In this document: positions 49,663-58,535 of the stretch, in pieces
How positions within the stretch are numbered: the first letter of the stretch is position 1
Layout: each line of letters opens with the position of its first letter
Origin: CAYQTL01 sp964420405
GTDB lineage: Bacteria; Acidobacteriota; Thermoanaerobaculia; Thermoanaerobaculales; Sulfomarinibacteraceae
Assembly: GCA_964420405.1 (NCBI GenBank)
Contig: CAYQTL010000001.1
Location: 168,787-232,786, forward strand
DNA: 64,000 nucleotides
Direction: 5' to 3'
Program-made: the position numbers and the translations under genes
The notes under the pieces: model-generated
Seen by the model: only the letters and a program-made list of their open reading frames with translations
What the model was told of the DNA's origin: nothing
Database searches by the model: none

Positions 49663-51750
49663 ATGCCGAAGAAACTCCTTCTCGCTGGATTGATCACGCT
49701 CCTCGGCGGTGGTCTCGCGGCCTCTCAGGAGGACGCCATGACCTCGCTGAGCTACATCTCGTACCTGGAGCGGTACGCGACCCTTCAACCGGCGCACGAG
49801 GCCGGCTCCCAGGAGGCGGTCACCAACATGCCGATCGTCCCCGGCGACCGGCTCGACACCGCCCGCGAGGCGCGGCTGGAGCTGGTGCTCTCCGACGGCA
49901 CCCTGGTGTGGGTCGACGAGTACACCACCGTCAGCTTCGACGCGGTCGCCCACAGCCGCGACACCCTCGGCGACCGGACGGTCCTGTTCCTGGCCGAGGG
50001 CTCGGTGATGGTCGAGGTGCTCGACGACGGCCGGCAGCGCCGCCCGACCCGGGTTGACGGCCCGGAGGCGACGGTCTACCTGAACACCGCCGGCCTGTAC
50101 CGGGTCGACCGCATGCCCGCCGGCGGCCTGCGGGTCGAGGCGTGGAAGGGCATCGCCGAGGCGTCGACCACCGGCGGCGGCGTGCTCGTGCGGGCCGAGT
50201 CCGCCGCCCAGGTCCACGGCGGCGACGTCACCGGCGTCGAGCCTCACCTGACCTGGGGCGACGAGTTCGCGCGCTGGGTGGAGCTGCGGCGCCGGCCGAC
50301 GACGGGCGACGGCCCGCGCCACGTCGACTCGCGCCACCAGCGCCAGGCGGCGATGCTCGACAGCTACGGCAGCTGGATCTGGGTCGACGACATCGGCAGC
50401 TGGGCGTGGCGTCCCGACGTGGCGCGCGACTGGCGGCCGTTCACCGCCGGCCGTTGGTACTGGACGCCGGTCGGCTGGAGCTGGCTGTCCTACGAGCCGT
50501 GGGGCTGGATGCCCTACCACTACGGCTCGTGGCACCTCTCGGCCGGCTTCGGCTGGGTCTGGTCGTACCACTCGTTCTGGAGCCCTGCCTGGGTCCACTG
50601 GGTGTACTGGCCGGGACACGTCGGCTGGTGCCCGGTCGGGTACTACGACTGGTGGTTCTGGCGGCGCTACCACGGCTACTGGCACGACCGCCCGGGGCAC
50701 GGCGGCGGTGCTCCGGCTCCACCCCGCGACAACGTCGTGCCGCCGCCTCGGCACGCCACCTCGCGCCTCGCCGCGGACGGCGGCGGCCCGCCGGCAGGAG
50801 CGCCGCCGACCCGGGTCGCCCTCGACATGGAAGGTCGGGTGCAGCTCGAGGAGATGGAGCACCGGGCGTGGAACGTCGTGTCCGCTGACGACTTCGCGAG
50901 CCCGCACGTGGCGCGACTGGTGCGTCCCGGCGACGAGGCCATGCGCGGGGTCGACGAGGTCGGCATCGTGCGCAGCGGCGCGCTGCGGACCGCCCCGCCC
51001 ACCTCGAGCCGACCCGCGGAGCTGCTCGACCGGACCTTCCGGGCCGTGGACCCGGCCACCTCGGCCGACCTGAGCGGCATCCTCGCCCGCCGGCCCGACC
51101 TGTCCGAGGAGGCGGCTCGACAGGTCAGGCCGTCCTCGGTGGCGGACCTCGCGACCCGCGGCGCCGCGCCGGTGCAGGGCACCGGCATCGCCTCGGCGCC
51201 CCGCGTGTCGACCGGCGCGACCGCCCCGTCCGCCGCCGACGGGCCGCGGGTCACGCCGCCCGGCTCCACCGTCCGCATCCCCCATTCCGGCGCCACCGAC
51301 GGCGGCCGGGTCCTGTCCAACCCGTTCCGCAGCCGGGTCGAGCGCCAGCCCGTGGTGCCGCCCGGAGGCTCCGTCTCCGACGCCGGCCGGCCGGCGCTGA
51401 GCCCGCCCAGCGTGCTCGCGCCCCGGTCCCGCGCGCTCTCCGGCGACAGCCCGTCGCGACCGGTCCTGACGCCGCCGGCGGCGACGGGCTCCGGCTCGCG
51501 GCCGGTGATCGTGCCGCGCACCCCGACGCTGCGCTCGCGCCCGGTGATCGTGCCGCGGTCGAGCGGCAGCTCGAGTGTCTCGCCTCCGTCACGCTCTCCT
51601 TCCTCCTCCCCTTCGGCGCGCGCCCCGCGCTCGTCGTCGGGACGGTCCTCGGTCGCGCCCGCTCCTCGCTCCTCCGGCGGGTCGCGTCCGGCCGTTCCCA
51701 GCGGATCGAGCGGACGCGCGTCGTCCTCCGGACGCGCCAGCAAGGGCTGA
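49663..51750 (+). CDS. Secreted FecR-domain protein with Trp-rich (DUF6600-like) and Pro/Ser-rich C-terminus
   Basis: A 695-aa exported protein. Signal peptide (LLLAGLITLLGGGLAAS), then a FecR-like beta domain (about 40-185; LVLSDGTLVWVDEYTTVSF, FLAEGSVMVEV, GPEATVYLNTAGLYRV). Next is a Trp/Tyr-rich block (about 230-345) with many W-x-W and W-x-P-Y patterns (WAWRPDV, WYWTPVGWSWLSYEPWGW) as in DUF6600 proteins. The last 250 residues are disordered, Pro/Ser-rich with repeats such as RPVIVPR. FecR here is probably structural, not an anti-sigma factor, since no sigma factor or TM segment accompanies it. Start ATG after AGGGGG at 6 nt. Confidence 0.8.
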   Translation: MPKKLLLAGLITLLGGGLAASQEDAMTSLSYISYLERYATLQPAHEAGSQEAVTNMPIVPGDRLDTAREARLELVLSDGTLVWVDEYTTVSFDAVAHSRDTLGDRTVLFLAEGSVMVEVLDDGRQRRPTRVDGPEATVYLNTAGLYRVDRMPAGGLRVEAWKGIAEASTTGGGVLVRAESAAQVHGGDVTGVEPHLTWGDEFARWVELRRRPTTGDGPRHVDSRHQRQAAMLDSYGSWIWVDDIGSWAWRPDVARDWRPFTAGRWYWTPVGWSWLSYEPWGWMPYHYGSWHLSAGFGWVWSYHSFWSPAWVHWVYWPGHVGWCPVGYYDWWFWRRYHGYWHDRPGHGGGAPAPPRDNVVPPPRHATSRLAADGGGPPAGAPPTRVALDMEGRVQLEEMEHRAWNVVSADDFASPHVARLVRPGDEAMRGVDEVGIVRSGALRTAPPTSSRPAELLDRTFRAVDPATSADLSGILARRPDLSEEAARQVRPSSVADLATRGAAPVQGTGIASAPRVSTGATAPSAADGPRVTPPGSTVRIPHSGATDGGRVLSNPFRSRVERQPVVPPGGSVSDAGRPALSPPSVLAPRSRALSGDSPSRPVLTPPAATGSGSRPVIVPRTPTLRSRPVIVPRSSGSSSVSPPSRSPSSSPSARAPRSSSGRSSVAPAPRSSGGSRPAVPSGSSGRASSSGRASKG

Positions 51751-51777
51751 GCAGCCCTGACCGCGTCCACCTGACCC

Positions 51778-51806
51778 GGGCCGCCCGCGAGGGCGGCCCT
51801 TTTCTT
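51778..51806 (+). terminator. Intrinsic terminator of the FecR-like gene
   Basis: GGGCCGCC, 6-nt loop, GGCGGCCC, then TTTTCTT. An 8-bp GC stem 27 nt after the stop codon. Confidence 0.85.
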
Positions 51807-51893
51807 CATCGCGGACCCGCTCCAGATCCCGACACGAGCAGAGCATCGTCCCCGGTCGTCCGCCCTCGCCCCCGGGGCGCTACACTGGACACC

Positions 51894-52313
51894 ATGACCG
51901 ACGTCGACCCGGCCGATCTCGAGCGCCTGCGCGCCGCCGCCGGAGAGGTCCGGCTGCGCGCCCACGCTCCGTACTCCGGCTACCGCGTCGGGGCGGCGGC
52001 GCTCGGGTCGGACGGCCGGGTGTACGCCGGCTGCAACGTCGAGAACGCGTCCTACGGTCTGAGCGTGTGCGCCGAGCGCCACGCCGTGGCGGCGCTGGTC
52101 GCGGCCGGCGCGACGCCGCCACTCGCGCTGGTGGTGGTCACAGACAGCACCCCCCCGGCATCTCCGTGCGGCGCCTGCCGGCAGGTGCTGGCGGAGTTCG
52201 GCGACTTTCCCGTGGTTCTGGCCGGCATCGACGGCGAGCAGCTCCGCAGCTCGGTCCGGGAGCTGCTGCCGCTGGCGTTTCTGCCCACCACCCTCGCCCG
52301 ACGACCGTCTTGA
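51894..52313 (+). CDS. cdd: Cytidine deaminase
   Basis: Deaminates cytidine and deoxycytidine to uridine in pyrimidine salvage. The 139-aa enzyme has APYSGYRVGAA, GCNVENASYGLSVCAERHA (zinc-bound Cys and catalytic Glu) and SPCGACRQVLAEF (two zinc Cys). It is of homotetrameric size. TACACT (51881-51886) ends 7 nt before the ATG with no Shine-Dalgarno, so a leaderless start is predicted. Its last codon overlaps the -35 box of the candidate small RNA promoter at 52310. Confidence 0.95.
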   Translation: MTDVDPADLERLRAAAGEVRLRAHAPYSGYRVGAAALGSDGRVYAGCNVENASYGLSVCAERHAVAALVAAGATPPLALVVVTDSTPPASPCGACRQVLAEFGDFPVVLAGIDGEQLRSSVRELLPLAFLPTTLARRPS

Positions 52314-52338
52314 CAGCGACGCCGGCCGCGGGCATATT
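52310..52338 (+). promoter_or_regulatory. Promoter of the candidate small RNA
   Basis: TTGACA (52310-52315, overlapping the cdd stop), 17 nt, CATATT (52333-52338). Start predicted near 52345. Confidence 0.65.
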
Positions 52339-52344
52339 CGAAGT

Positions 52345-52459
52345 GTCGGAAGACCGCGGGCGTTCGACGGACCTCGCAGCCGCGACACCATCTGCAAGGG
52401 TCCGGGCGGGCACACCCGCCGCGACGAAATCTCGCCCCAGCGGCGGGATTTCGTATTTT
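52345..52459 (+). ncRNA. Candidate small non-coding RNA, about 115 nt
   Basis: Between its own promoter and an intrinsic terminator lies a 115-nt segment without an open frame or ribosome site. Near its end is a GGCGGG-CACA-CCCGCC hairpin, followed by the terminator stem CGAAATCTCGCC/GGCGGGATTTCG (12 bp with one G-T pair, 5-nt loop, 52425-52453) and TATTTT. I do not recognise it as 6S, SRP, tmRNA or RNase P RNA. It could also be a leader for something downstream, but the next gene is 360 nt away and has its own -10. Confidence 0.5.
52425..52459 (+). terminator. Intrinsic terminator ending the candidate small RNA
   Basis: 12-bp stem (52425-52436 with 52442-52453), loop CCAGC, followed by TATTTT. 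One of the strongest terminators in the window. Confidence 0.8.
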
Positions 52460-52499
52460 CGGGGCACCGGCGGCCAGGCTCCGCGACGGTGTCTCGCCT

Positions 52500-52747
52500 G
52501 ATCCCGATCCCGATCCCGACGAGCGCGGAGTGGCGTCCGCGCCCACCCTCCGCTTCCGCCGTCTCTGATCCTGCCGCCGCATCGGAGGGCACGGACGCGG
52601 ACGCGGGAGGGAGGCGACGGCGGTCGCCCATGGGCGGACGCTGACGCTGTCGCCCACGCTGTCGCCGACCCTGACGCCGACCCTGACCCTGTCGCTGTCG
52701 CTGGACGTCACCGTCACCATCGGGATCGGGATCGGGATCGGGATCGG
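52500..52747. repeat. Inverted (GATCCC)3 ... (GGGATC)4 repeat with tandem filler
   Basis: Left arm GATCCC x3 + GAC (52500-52520), right arm GGGATC x4 + GG (52722-52747). Between them lie CCGCCGCATCGG and GGGCACGGACGCGG (shared with 49.57 kb and 10.55 kb) and a degenerate 6-nt tandem of the CTGACG/CTGTCG/CTGACC type (52641-52711). No gene. Confidence 0.75.
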
Positions 52748-52822
52748 CGGGGGGGGCGGACGGAAAGACGGTCGCGCCCGCGCGGGGGCCTCCCGCGTCC
52801 GACTCCGGCTACCATGCCGCCC

Positions 52823-53416
52823 ATGACCGACGACCAGAAGCACCGGTTCCACGCGGAGCGGCGGGCCGAGCGGCGGGCGCGGCGGCTCGCCGAGTACCGG
52901 CGGGGCCTGCGGCCGTTCGCGGTCGCCGGCTGGCAGACCTCCAAGGAGCACAACGTCGGCGGCCTGGTGCGGACGGTCCACGCCGCCGCCGCGGCGGAGC
53001 TGCTGCTGGTGGGCGACAAGGAGTTCAACGTCGAGGCCGCCCGCACCGCCGAGCAGTACACCGAGATCCGGGTGCTTCCCGACGCCGACGCCCTTCTCGC
53101 CCACGTCGCCGGCAGGGGCTACTGGCTGGTCGCGGTGGAGCTCGACGACCGCGCCGTCAACATCTTCGAGGCGGAGTGGCCCGAGCGGCCATGCCTGCTG
53201 CTCGGAGCCGAGCTCGGCGGACTTCCGGCCGAGCTGCTCGACGCCGCCGAGCTGGTGGTCCAGATCCCCCAGTGGGGCCTGGTGCCATGCCTCAACGTTG
53301 CGGTCGCCGGCTCGATCGCCGTCTACCACTACCTGGCGAGCCTGCACCGCGGCGGGCGCCTCGACCGGCCCGCCGGCGGGCTCGCCTCCGCGACCGGCGC
53401 CGGGCCTCGGCCGTGA
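52823..53416 (+). CDS. SpoU (TrmH/RlmB-type) RNA 2'-O-methyltransferase
   Basis: A 197-aa SPOUT methyltransferase: motif 1 NVGGLVRTVHA, motif 2 LLLGAELGGLP, motif 3 IPQWGLVPCLNVAVAGSIAVYHY (knot and SAM site). A basic N-terminal helix rich in Arg precedes it. It methylates ribose in tRNA or rRNA; the target cannot be read. I start it at ATG 52823, because TACCAT (52810-52815) ends 7 nt before it, rather than at the ATG 52814, which lies inside that -10 box. Confidence 0.88.
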   Translation: MTDDQKHRFHAERRAERRARRLAEYRRGLRPFAVAGWQTSKEHNVGGLVRTVHAAAAAELLLVGDKEFNVEAARTAEQYTEIRVLPDADALLAHVAGRGYWLVAVELDDRAVNIFEAEWPERPCLLLGAELGGLPAELLDAAELVVQIPQWGLVPCLNVAVAGSIAVYHYLASLHRGGRLDRPAGGLASATGAGPRP

Positions 53417-53443
53417 CCCCGGGCACGGCGGCCACGCCGTTGC

Positions 53444-53472
53444 TTGTCAGACACTTGAACCGCTGCTACTGT
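53444..53472 (+). promoter_or_regulatory. Promoter of pal-ybgF
   Basis: TTGTCA (53444-53449), 17 nt, TACTGT (53467-53472). The leader of about 15 nt contains AGGAGG. Confidence 0.65.
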
Positions 53473-53493
53473 ATCCACAGCAGGAGGATGCCG

Positions 53494-54075
53494 ATGCACA
53501 CGACCGCGGTCCGCGCCACCGTCCTGATCCTGGTTCTCACCGGCCTCGTGGTCGGCTGCACGACCGCCGGCCCCGACGTCGAGACCGCGCCGCCCGAGGC
53601 CACACCGGCGCCGGCGCCGACGCCGGCGCCCGAACCGATCACCGAGGAGGTGGTCTCCGAGCCCACCACCCAGCCGGTGCCGTCGGTCGAGGTCACGGGC
53701 GAGGAGCTGCCCGCCGACCTGGCGGTGCTCAACGCCCGCGGCTACCTGCAGGACGTCTTCTTCGACACCGACAGCTACGACCTCCGGCCCGAGGCGCGCG
53801 AGGCGCTGGCCGAGAACGCCGAGTGGCTTCGGGAGCACCGCTCGGTGGAGGTCCTGGTCGAGGGCCACTGCGACGAGCGCAACACCCGCGAGTACAACCT
53901 CGCTCTCGGCGAGCGCCGCGCCGCCGCGGCACGGGACTACCTGGTGTTCCTCGGCGTCGACGCCAACCGGATCCGGACCATCTCCTACGGCGAGGAGCGG
54001 CCCTTCGCCCTCGGCGGCGACGAGGAGGCGTGGCGGCTGAACCGCCGGGCGCACTTCGTCATCACCCTCCGGTGA
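53494..54075 (+). CDS. pal: Peptidoglycan-associated lipoprotein Pal
   Basis: A 193-aa outer-membrane lipoprotein of the Tol-Pal system, which links outer membrane to cell wall and helps constriction. Signal with lipobox LVVGC, a Pro/Ala-rich linker (25-65) and an OmpA-like domain: DVFFDTDSYDLRPEAREAL, VLVEGHCDERNTREYNLALGERRA, ISYGEERPF, NRRAHFVI. ATG 53494 lies 6 nt after AGGAGG; the ATG at 53488 is too close to the ribosome site. Followed after 11 nt by ybgF. The tolQRAB genes are not in the window. Confidence 0.93.
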   Translation: MHTTAVRATVLILVLTGLVVGCTTAGPDVETAPPEATPAPAPTPAPEPITEEVVSEPTTQPVPSVEVTGEELPADLAVLNARGYLQDVFFDTDSYDLRPEAREALAENAEWLREHRSVEVLVEGHCDERNTREYNLALGERRAAAARDYLVFLGVDANRIRTISYGEERPFALGGDEEAWRLNRRAHFVITLR

Positions 54076-54086
54076 GGAGGCGACCC

Positions 54087-54944
54087 ATGCGATCCCTGCC
54101 TCTGATCGGCGTCGCCGTCGCCGCCGCCGCGACCGTCGCCTGCACCTCGACCGACGACATGACCCTGCTCCACCGCGAGATCACGGACGTCCAGCGGCAG
54201 GTGCAGAGCCTCCAGGCGTCGACCCTCGACAGGTCCGACCTGGCGACCATGGAGCAGCGGATGGAGGAGCTGACGACGAGGACGATGCGCTCCAACGCCG
54301 ACCTCGCCCAGCGGGTCGGGTCGCTGCAGGAGCAGATCGAGGCGTTGCGCGCGAGCCTCGACCTGACGACCCGCCAGCTCGAGTCGATCTCCCAGGAGCT
54401 CGCCGCGGCGCGCTCCAAGCTACGGACCGCGTCGCCGCTGCCGCCGGTGACGGCGGTGCCGCGCGACGACGCCGCTGCCGGGGAGGAGGACGAGGGCGGG
54501 GCCGCAACGAGCGCGGGCCCGGCGGCCGAGGGCGCCACGGAGCCCGGCGGCGCCGCGGCCGGACCCGACGAGCTGTACCGCACCGCCTACGAGGACTACA
54601 TGCGGGGCAACTACGACCTCGCCGCCCAGGGCTTCCGCGAGTACCTGCGACGCTACCCGGACACCGACCTGGCCGACAACGCGCTGTACTGGATCGGCGA
54701 GTGCTACGACGCCCAGGACCTCACCGAAGAGGCGCTCGAGGTCTTCACCAGGGTCCTCGAGGACCATCCGACCAGCGACAAGGCCGCCGCCGCCCAGCTC
54801 AAGAAGGGGCTGCTGTACCTGCGCGAGGGCGACCAGGCCCAGGGCGTCGTGCACCTGCAGTACGTCGTCTACGAGCATCCCGGGACGCGCGAGGCGGATC
54901 TCGCCCGCGAGCGCCTGTCGCAGCTCGGGCTGACCATCCGGTAG
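54087..54944 (+). CDS. ybgF: YbgF/CpoB-type coiled-coil TPR lipoprotein
   Basis: A 285-aa protein of the Tol-Pal region: signal with lipobox ATVAC, coiled coil (about 25-110; LLHREITDVQRQVQSLQ pattern), an Ala/Gly/Glu-rich linker and three C-terminal TPRs (LYRTAYEDYMRGNYDLAAQGF, DNALYWIGECYDAQ, AAAQLKKGLLYLREGD). CpoB coordinates PBP1B and Tol activity in enterobacteria; the lipobox is a variation seen outside them. SD GGAGG at 6 nt. It is the last gene of the pal-ybgF operon. Confidence 0.88.
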   Translation: MRSLPLIGVAVAAAATVACTSTDDMTLLHREITDVQRQVQSLQASTLDRSDLATMEQRMEELTTRTMRSNADLAQRVGSLQEQIEALRASLDLTTRQLESISQELAAARSKLRTASPLPPVTAVPRDDAAAGEEDEGGAATSAGPAAEGATEPGGAAAGPDELYRTAYEDYMRGNYDLAAQGFREYLRRYPDTDLADNALYWIGECYDAQDLTEEALEVFTRVLEDHPTSDKAAAAQLKKGLLYLREGDQAQGVVHLQYVVYEHPGTREADLARERLSQLGLTIR

Positions 54945-55009
54945 CGCCGCGGAATCCGGTCGAACGCGGCGGGACACGGGAGCCGCGCCCCATCGTGCCT
55001 CGTGGACGT

Positions 55010-55038
55010 TGATCTGACGTGAAAGGCCGGCTATGATG
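55010..55038 (+). promoter_or_regulatory. Promoter of rpsT
   Basis: TTGATC (55010-55015), 17 nt, TATGAT (55033-55038). Leader of about 56 nt with AAGGAG before the ATG at 55101. Confidence 0.65.
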
Positions 55039-55100
55039 TGCGACCCGGCCGCGCGGCCGGTCAGGAGAACCGTGCACCGACAGCAAGGAGACCGTCAGAC

Positions 55101-55391
55101 ATGGCTACGATAAAGGGTACCAAGAAGCAGGCGCGCAAGCGCCACCGCCAGTCCCTCGAGCGGCGAATGCGCAACCGCTCGGTGCGCAGCCGCGTGCGCC
55201 GACAGATGCGCAAGATGCGATCCGCGATCGACGGGGGCGACGCCACCGCCGTGGCCGCCCTGCTGCCCGAGACCATGTCGGTGATCGACGTCGGCTGGCG
55301 GCTCGGCGTCCTGCACCGCAACACCGCATCCCGGTACAAGTCCCGCATGGCCAAGCAGGCCCAGGCGGTGATCGCCGGCGCCGCCGAGTAG
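55101..55391 (+). CDS. rpsT: 30S ribosomal protein S20
   Basis: A 96-aa basic protein that binds 16S rRNA early in 30S assembly. The N-terminus MATIKGTKKQARKRHRQSLE and the C-terminal VLHRNTASRYKSRMAK stretch are S20 signatures. ATG 55101 follows AAGGAG; the upstream in-frame extension covers the promoter and is rejected. The long leader may be a site of feedback control, as known for rpsT elsewhere, but no structure was worked out. purC starts 2 nt after its stop. Confidence 0.95.
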   Translation: MATIKGTKKQARKRHRQSLERRMRNRSVRSRVRRQMRKMRSAIDGGDATAVAALLPETMSVIDVGWRLGVLHRNTASRYKSRMAKQAQAVIAGAAE

Positions 55392-55393
55392 CC

Positions 55394-56299
<906 letters not shown>

Positions 56300-56326
56300 T
56301 CGAGATCACCCCTCCCGGAGGACCGA

Positions 56327-58408
56327 ATGAGTCACGACACCCCGAACATCCGGAACCTCGCCGTGGTCGGCCACTCCGACACCGGCAAGACCTCGCTGGT
56401 CGCGGCGATGCTCTTCGACAGCGGCACCGTGAACCGGCTGCTGAAGGTGGACGACGGCAACACCGTCACCGACTTCGACGAGGACGAGCACGAGCGCAAG
56501 ATCACCATCAACACCGCCGTCGCGCACCTCGTCCACCGCGGCACCAAGGTCAACCTGATCGACACCCCCGGCTACGGCATCTACACCACCGATGCGATCC
56601 AGGGACTGCGGGTGGCCGACAGCGCGCTGCTGCTGGTGTCCGCGGTGGCGGGGATCGAGGTCCAGACCGACAAGATGTGGAAGTCGGCCGAGAGGTTCGC
56701 GCTACCGGTGATGTTCGGGGTCAACCTGATGGACCGCGACCGGGCGTCGTTCGGGCGGACGGTCGACGCGCTGCAGAAGAAGTACGGCCGCGAGGTCACG
56801 CCGCTGCAGCTGCCGATCGGCGAGGAGAGCGGCTTCGAAGGCGTCGTCGACCTGGTGACAGGCACCGCGTTCACCTGGCCCGACGACGAAAGCGGCACTC
56901 CGAGCCCGGCCGAGATCCCCGCCGCGCTGGCCGACGACGTGTCGTCCGCGCGGGAGGCGCTCATGGAGATGGTCGCCGAGCAGGACGAGGCGCTCATGGA
57001 GGCGTACCTGGAGTCCGGCGAGCTCGACGGCGAGACCTTCCTGAAGGGACTGCGCAAGGCGGTCCGCAGCCGCAGCGTGTTCCCCGTGTTCGCCCTCGCC
57101 GCTGGCAAGAACATCGCGGTCCAGCCGATGCTCGACGCCGCCGTGGACCTGGTGCCGCCGCCCGACTGGCGGCCGGTGGCCGCCACCGTCGGCGGCGAGG
57201 CCCACCAGCTCGAGGTGTCGGCCGACGCCCCGTTCGCCGCGTACGTCTTCAAGACCATCTCCGACCCCTACGCCGGCCGGATCTCCCTCATGCGGGTCTT
57301 CACCGGCGGCGTCAGCGCCGACGCCACGGTCGTCAACCCCGCGCGGGATTCGACCGAGCGGCTCGGCGCCCTGTCGGTGCCGCAGGGCAAGGAGCTCGTG
57401 CACGTCCCCGAGCTGGCTCCCGGCGACATCGGCGCGGTGCCGAAGCTCAAGGAGACCCACACCGGCGACAGCCTGTGCGCCGCCAAGCAGGATGTCCGGC
57501 TCGAGCCGGTCCCGATCCCGGAGGCGGCGATCAGCTTCGCCCTCGAGCCCAAGTCCAAGGGCGACGAGGACAAGCTCGCCGCGGCCCTCTCCCGGATCAA
57601 GGACGAGGATCCGACGATCAGCGTCGGCCGTGACCCGCAGACCAAGGAGATGCTGATCTCGGGCGCCGGTCAGCTCCACGTCGAGGTCGTGGTCGGCCGG
57701 CTCAAGAAGCGCTACAGGGTGGACGTCGAGCTGCACCAGCCCAAGGTGCCCTACCGCGAGACGATCACTGGCTCCGCCGAGGTCACGACCCGACACAAGA
57801 AGCAGACCGGCGGCTCCGGCCAGTTCGCCGAGTGCAAGATCCTGATGGAGCCCGCCGAGCGCGGCGAGGGTTACCAGTTCATCGACAAGATCTTCGGCGG
57901 CTCGATCTCCCAGGGCTACCGGCCGGCGGTGGACAAGGGCGTGCAGGAGGCTGCCGAGCGCGGCGTCCTCGCCGGCTACCCGCTGGTCGACTTCAAGGTG
58001 ACCCTGTTGGACGGCAAGGAGCACTCGGTCGACTCGTCGGAGATGGCGTTCAAGATCGCCGGCCGCAAGGCGTTCAAGGAGTGCGCCTCCAGGTGCAAGC
58101 CGACCCTGCTCGAGCCGATCATGCAGCTCGAGGTCTACACCCCCGAGGACGCCATGGGCGACGTGATGGGCGACCTCAACTCGCGGCGCGGTCGGGTGCA
58201 GGGGATGGACACCGAGGACGGCACAACCACCGTCAAGGCGCAGGCGCCGCTCGCCGAGATGCTGACCTACTCGCCGACGCTGCGCTCCATCACCGGCGGC
58301 CGGGGCGACTTCCACATGGAGTTCTCGCACTACGCCGAGGTGCCCAAGCAGCTGCAGGACAAGATCGTCGCCGCGGCGGTGCGGGCCGAGGAGGACGAGG
58401 ACGAGTGA
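56327..58408 (+). CDS. Elongation factor G-like GTPase (EF-G2 type)
   Basis: A 693-aa translational GTPase with all five EF-G domains. G1 is GHSDTGKTSL (residues 15-24), G3 DTPGYG. The G4 motif NKxD reads NLMD (N133-D136). C-terminal domains contain GSGQFAECKI and RRGRVQGM. The HSDTGKTS P-loop and shortened switch regions are typical of the EF-G-like paralogs, not the main EF-G. Its role (ribosome recycling, stress or an inactive paralog) is open. SD GGAGGACCGA before ATG. It follows purC by 27 nt. Confidence 0.87.
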   Translation: MSHDTPNIRNLAVVGHSDTGKTSLVAAMLFDSGTVNRLLKVDDGNTVTDFDEDEHERKITINTAVAHLVHRGTKVNLIDTPGYGIYTTDAIQGLRVADSALLLVSAVAGIEVQTDKMWKSAERFALPVMFGVNLMDRDRASFGRTVDALQKKYGREVTPLQLPIGEESGFEGVVDLVTGTAFTWPDDESGTPSPAEIPAALADDVSSAREALMEMVAEQDEALMEAYLESGELDGETFLKGLRKAVRSRSVFPVFALAAGKNIAVQPMLDAAVDLVPPPDWRPVAATVGGEAHQLEVSADAPFAAYVFKTISDPYAGRISLMRVFTGGVSADATVVNPARDSTERLGALSVPQGKELVHVPELAPGDIGAVPKLKETHTGDSLCAAKQDVRLEPVPIPEAAISFALEPKSKGDEDKLAAALSRIKDEDPTISVGRDPQTKEMLISGAGQLHVEVVVGRLKKRYRVDVELHQPKVPYRETITGSAEVTTRHKKQTGGSGQFAECKILMEPAERGEGYQFIDKIFGGSISQGYRPAVDKGVQEAAERGVLAGYPLVDFKVTLLDGKEHSVDSSEMAFKIAGRKAFKECASRCKPTLLEPIMQLEVYTPEDAMGDVMGDLNSRRGRVQGMDTEDGTTTVKAQAPLAEMLTYSPTLRSITGGRGDFHMEFSHYAEVPKQLQDKIVAAAVRAEEDEDE

Positions 58409-58437
58409 CCCGCATCCGGCTCCGCCGGCTGCGACGG

Positions 58438-58467
58438 GGGCCCGGCTCTGCCGGGCCCTCGACGTTT
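58438..58467 (+). terminator. Terminator-like hairpin after the EF-G-like gene
   Basis: GGGCCCGG-CTCTG-CCGGGCCC (8 bp) followed by TCGACGTTT. The T-run is short. Confidence 0.55.
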
Positions 58468-58535
58468 CGGGAGGGGCGGTCGGACCGGCGCGAACGACGG
58501 GCGGGACGACGCGTCGCAGGGTAGACTGGCGGGCG

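Noticed and set aside
49663..51750. FecR domain as evidence for an ECF sigma/anti-sigma signalling cassette
   Set aside because: No sigma factor, no TM segment and no TonB receptor nearby; the protein is a secreted, Trp-rich type.
52641..52711. Degenerate 6-nt tandem CTGACG/CTGTCG units as a CRISPR or coding repeat
   Set aside because: Units are 6 nt, imperfect and without spacers; low-complexity filler in the repeat element.
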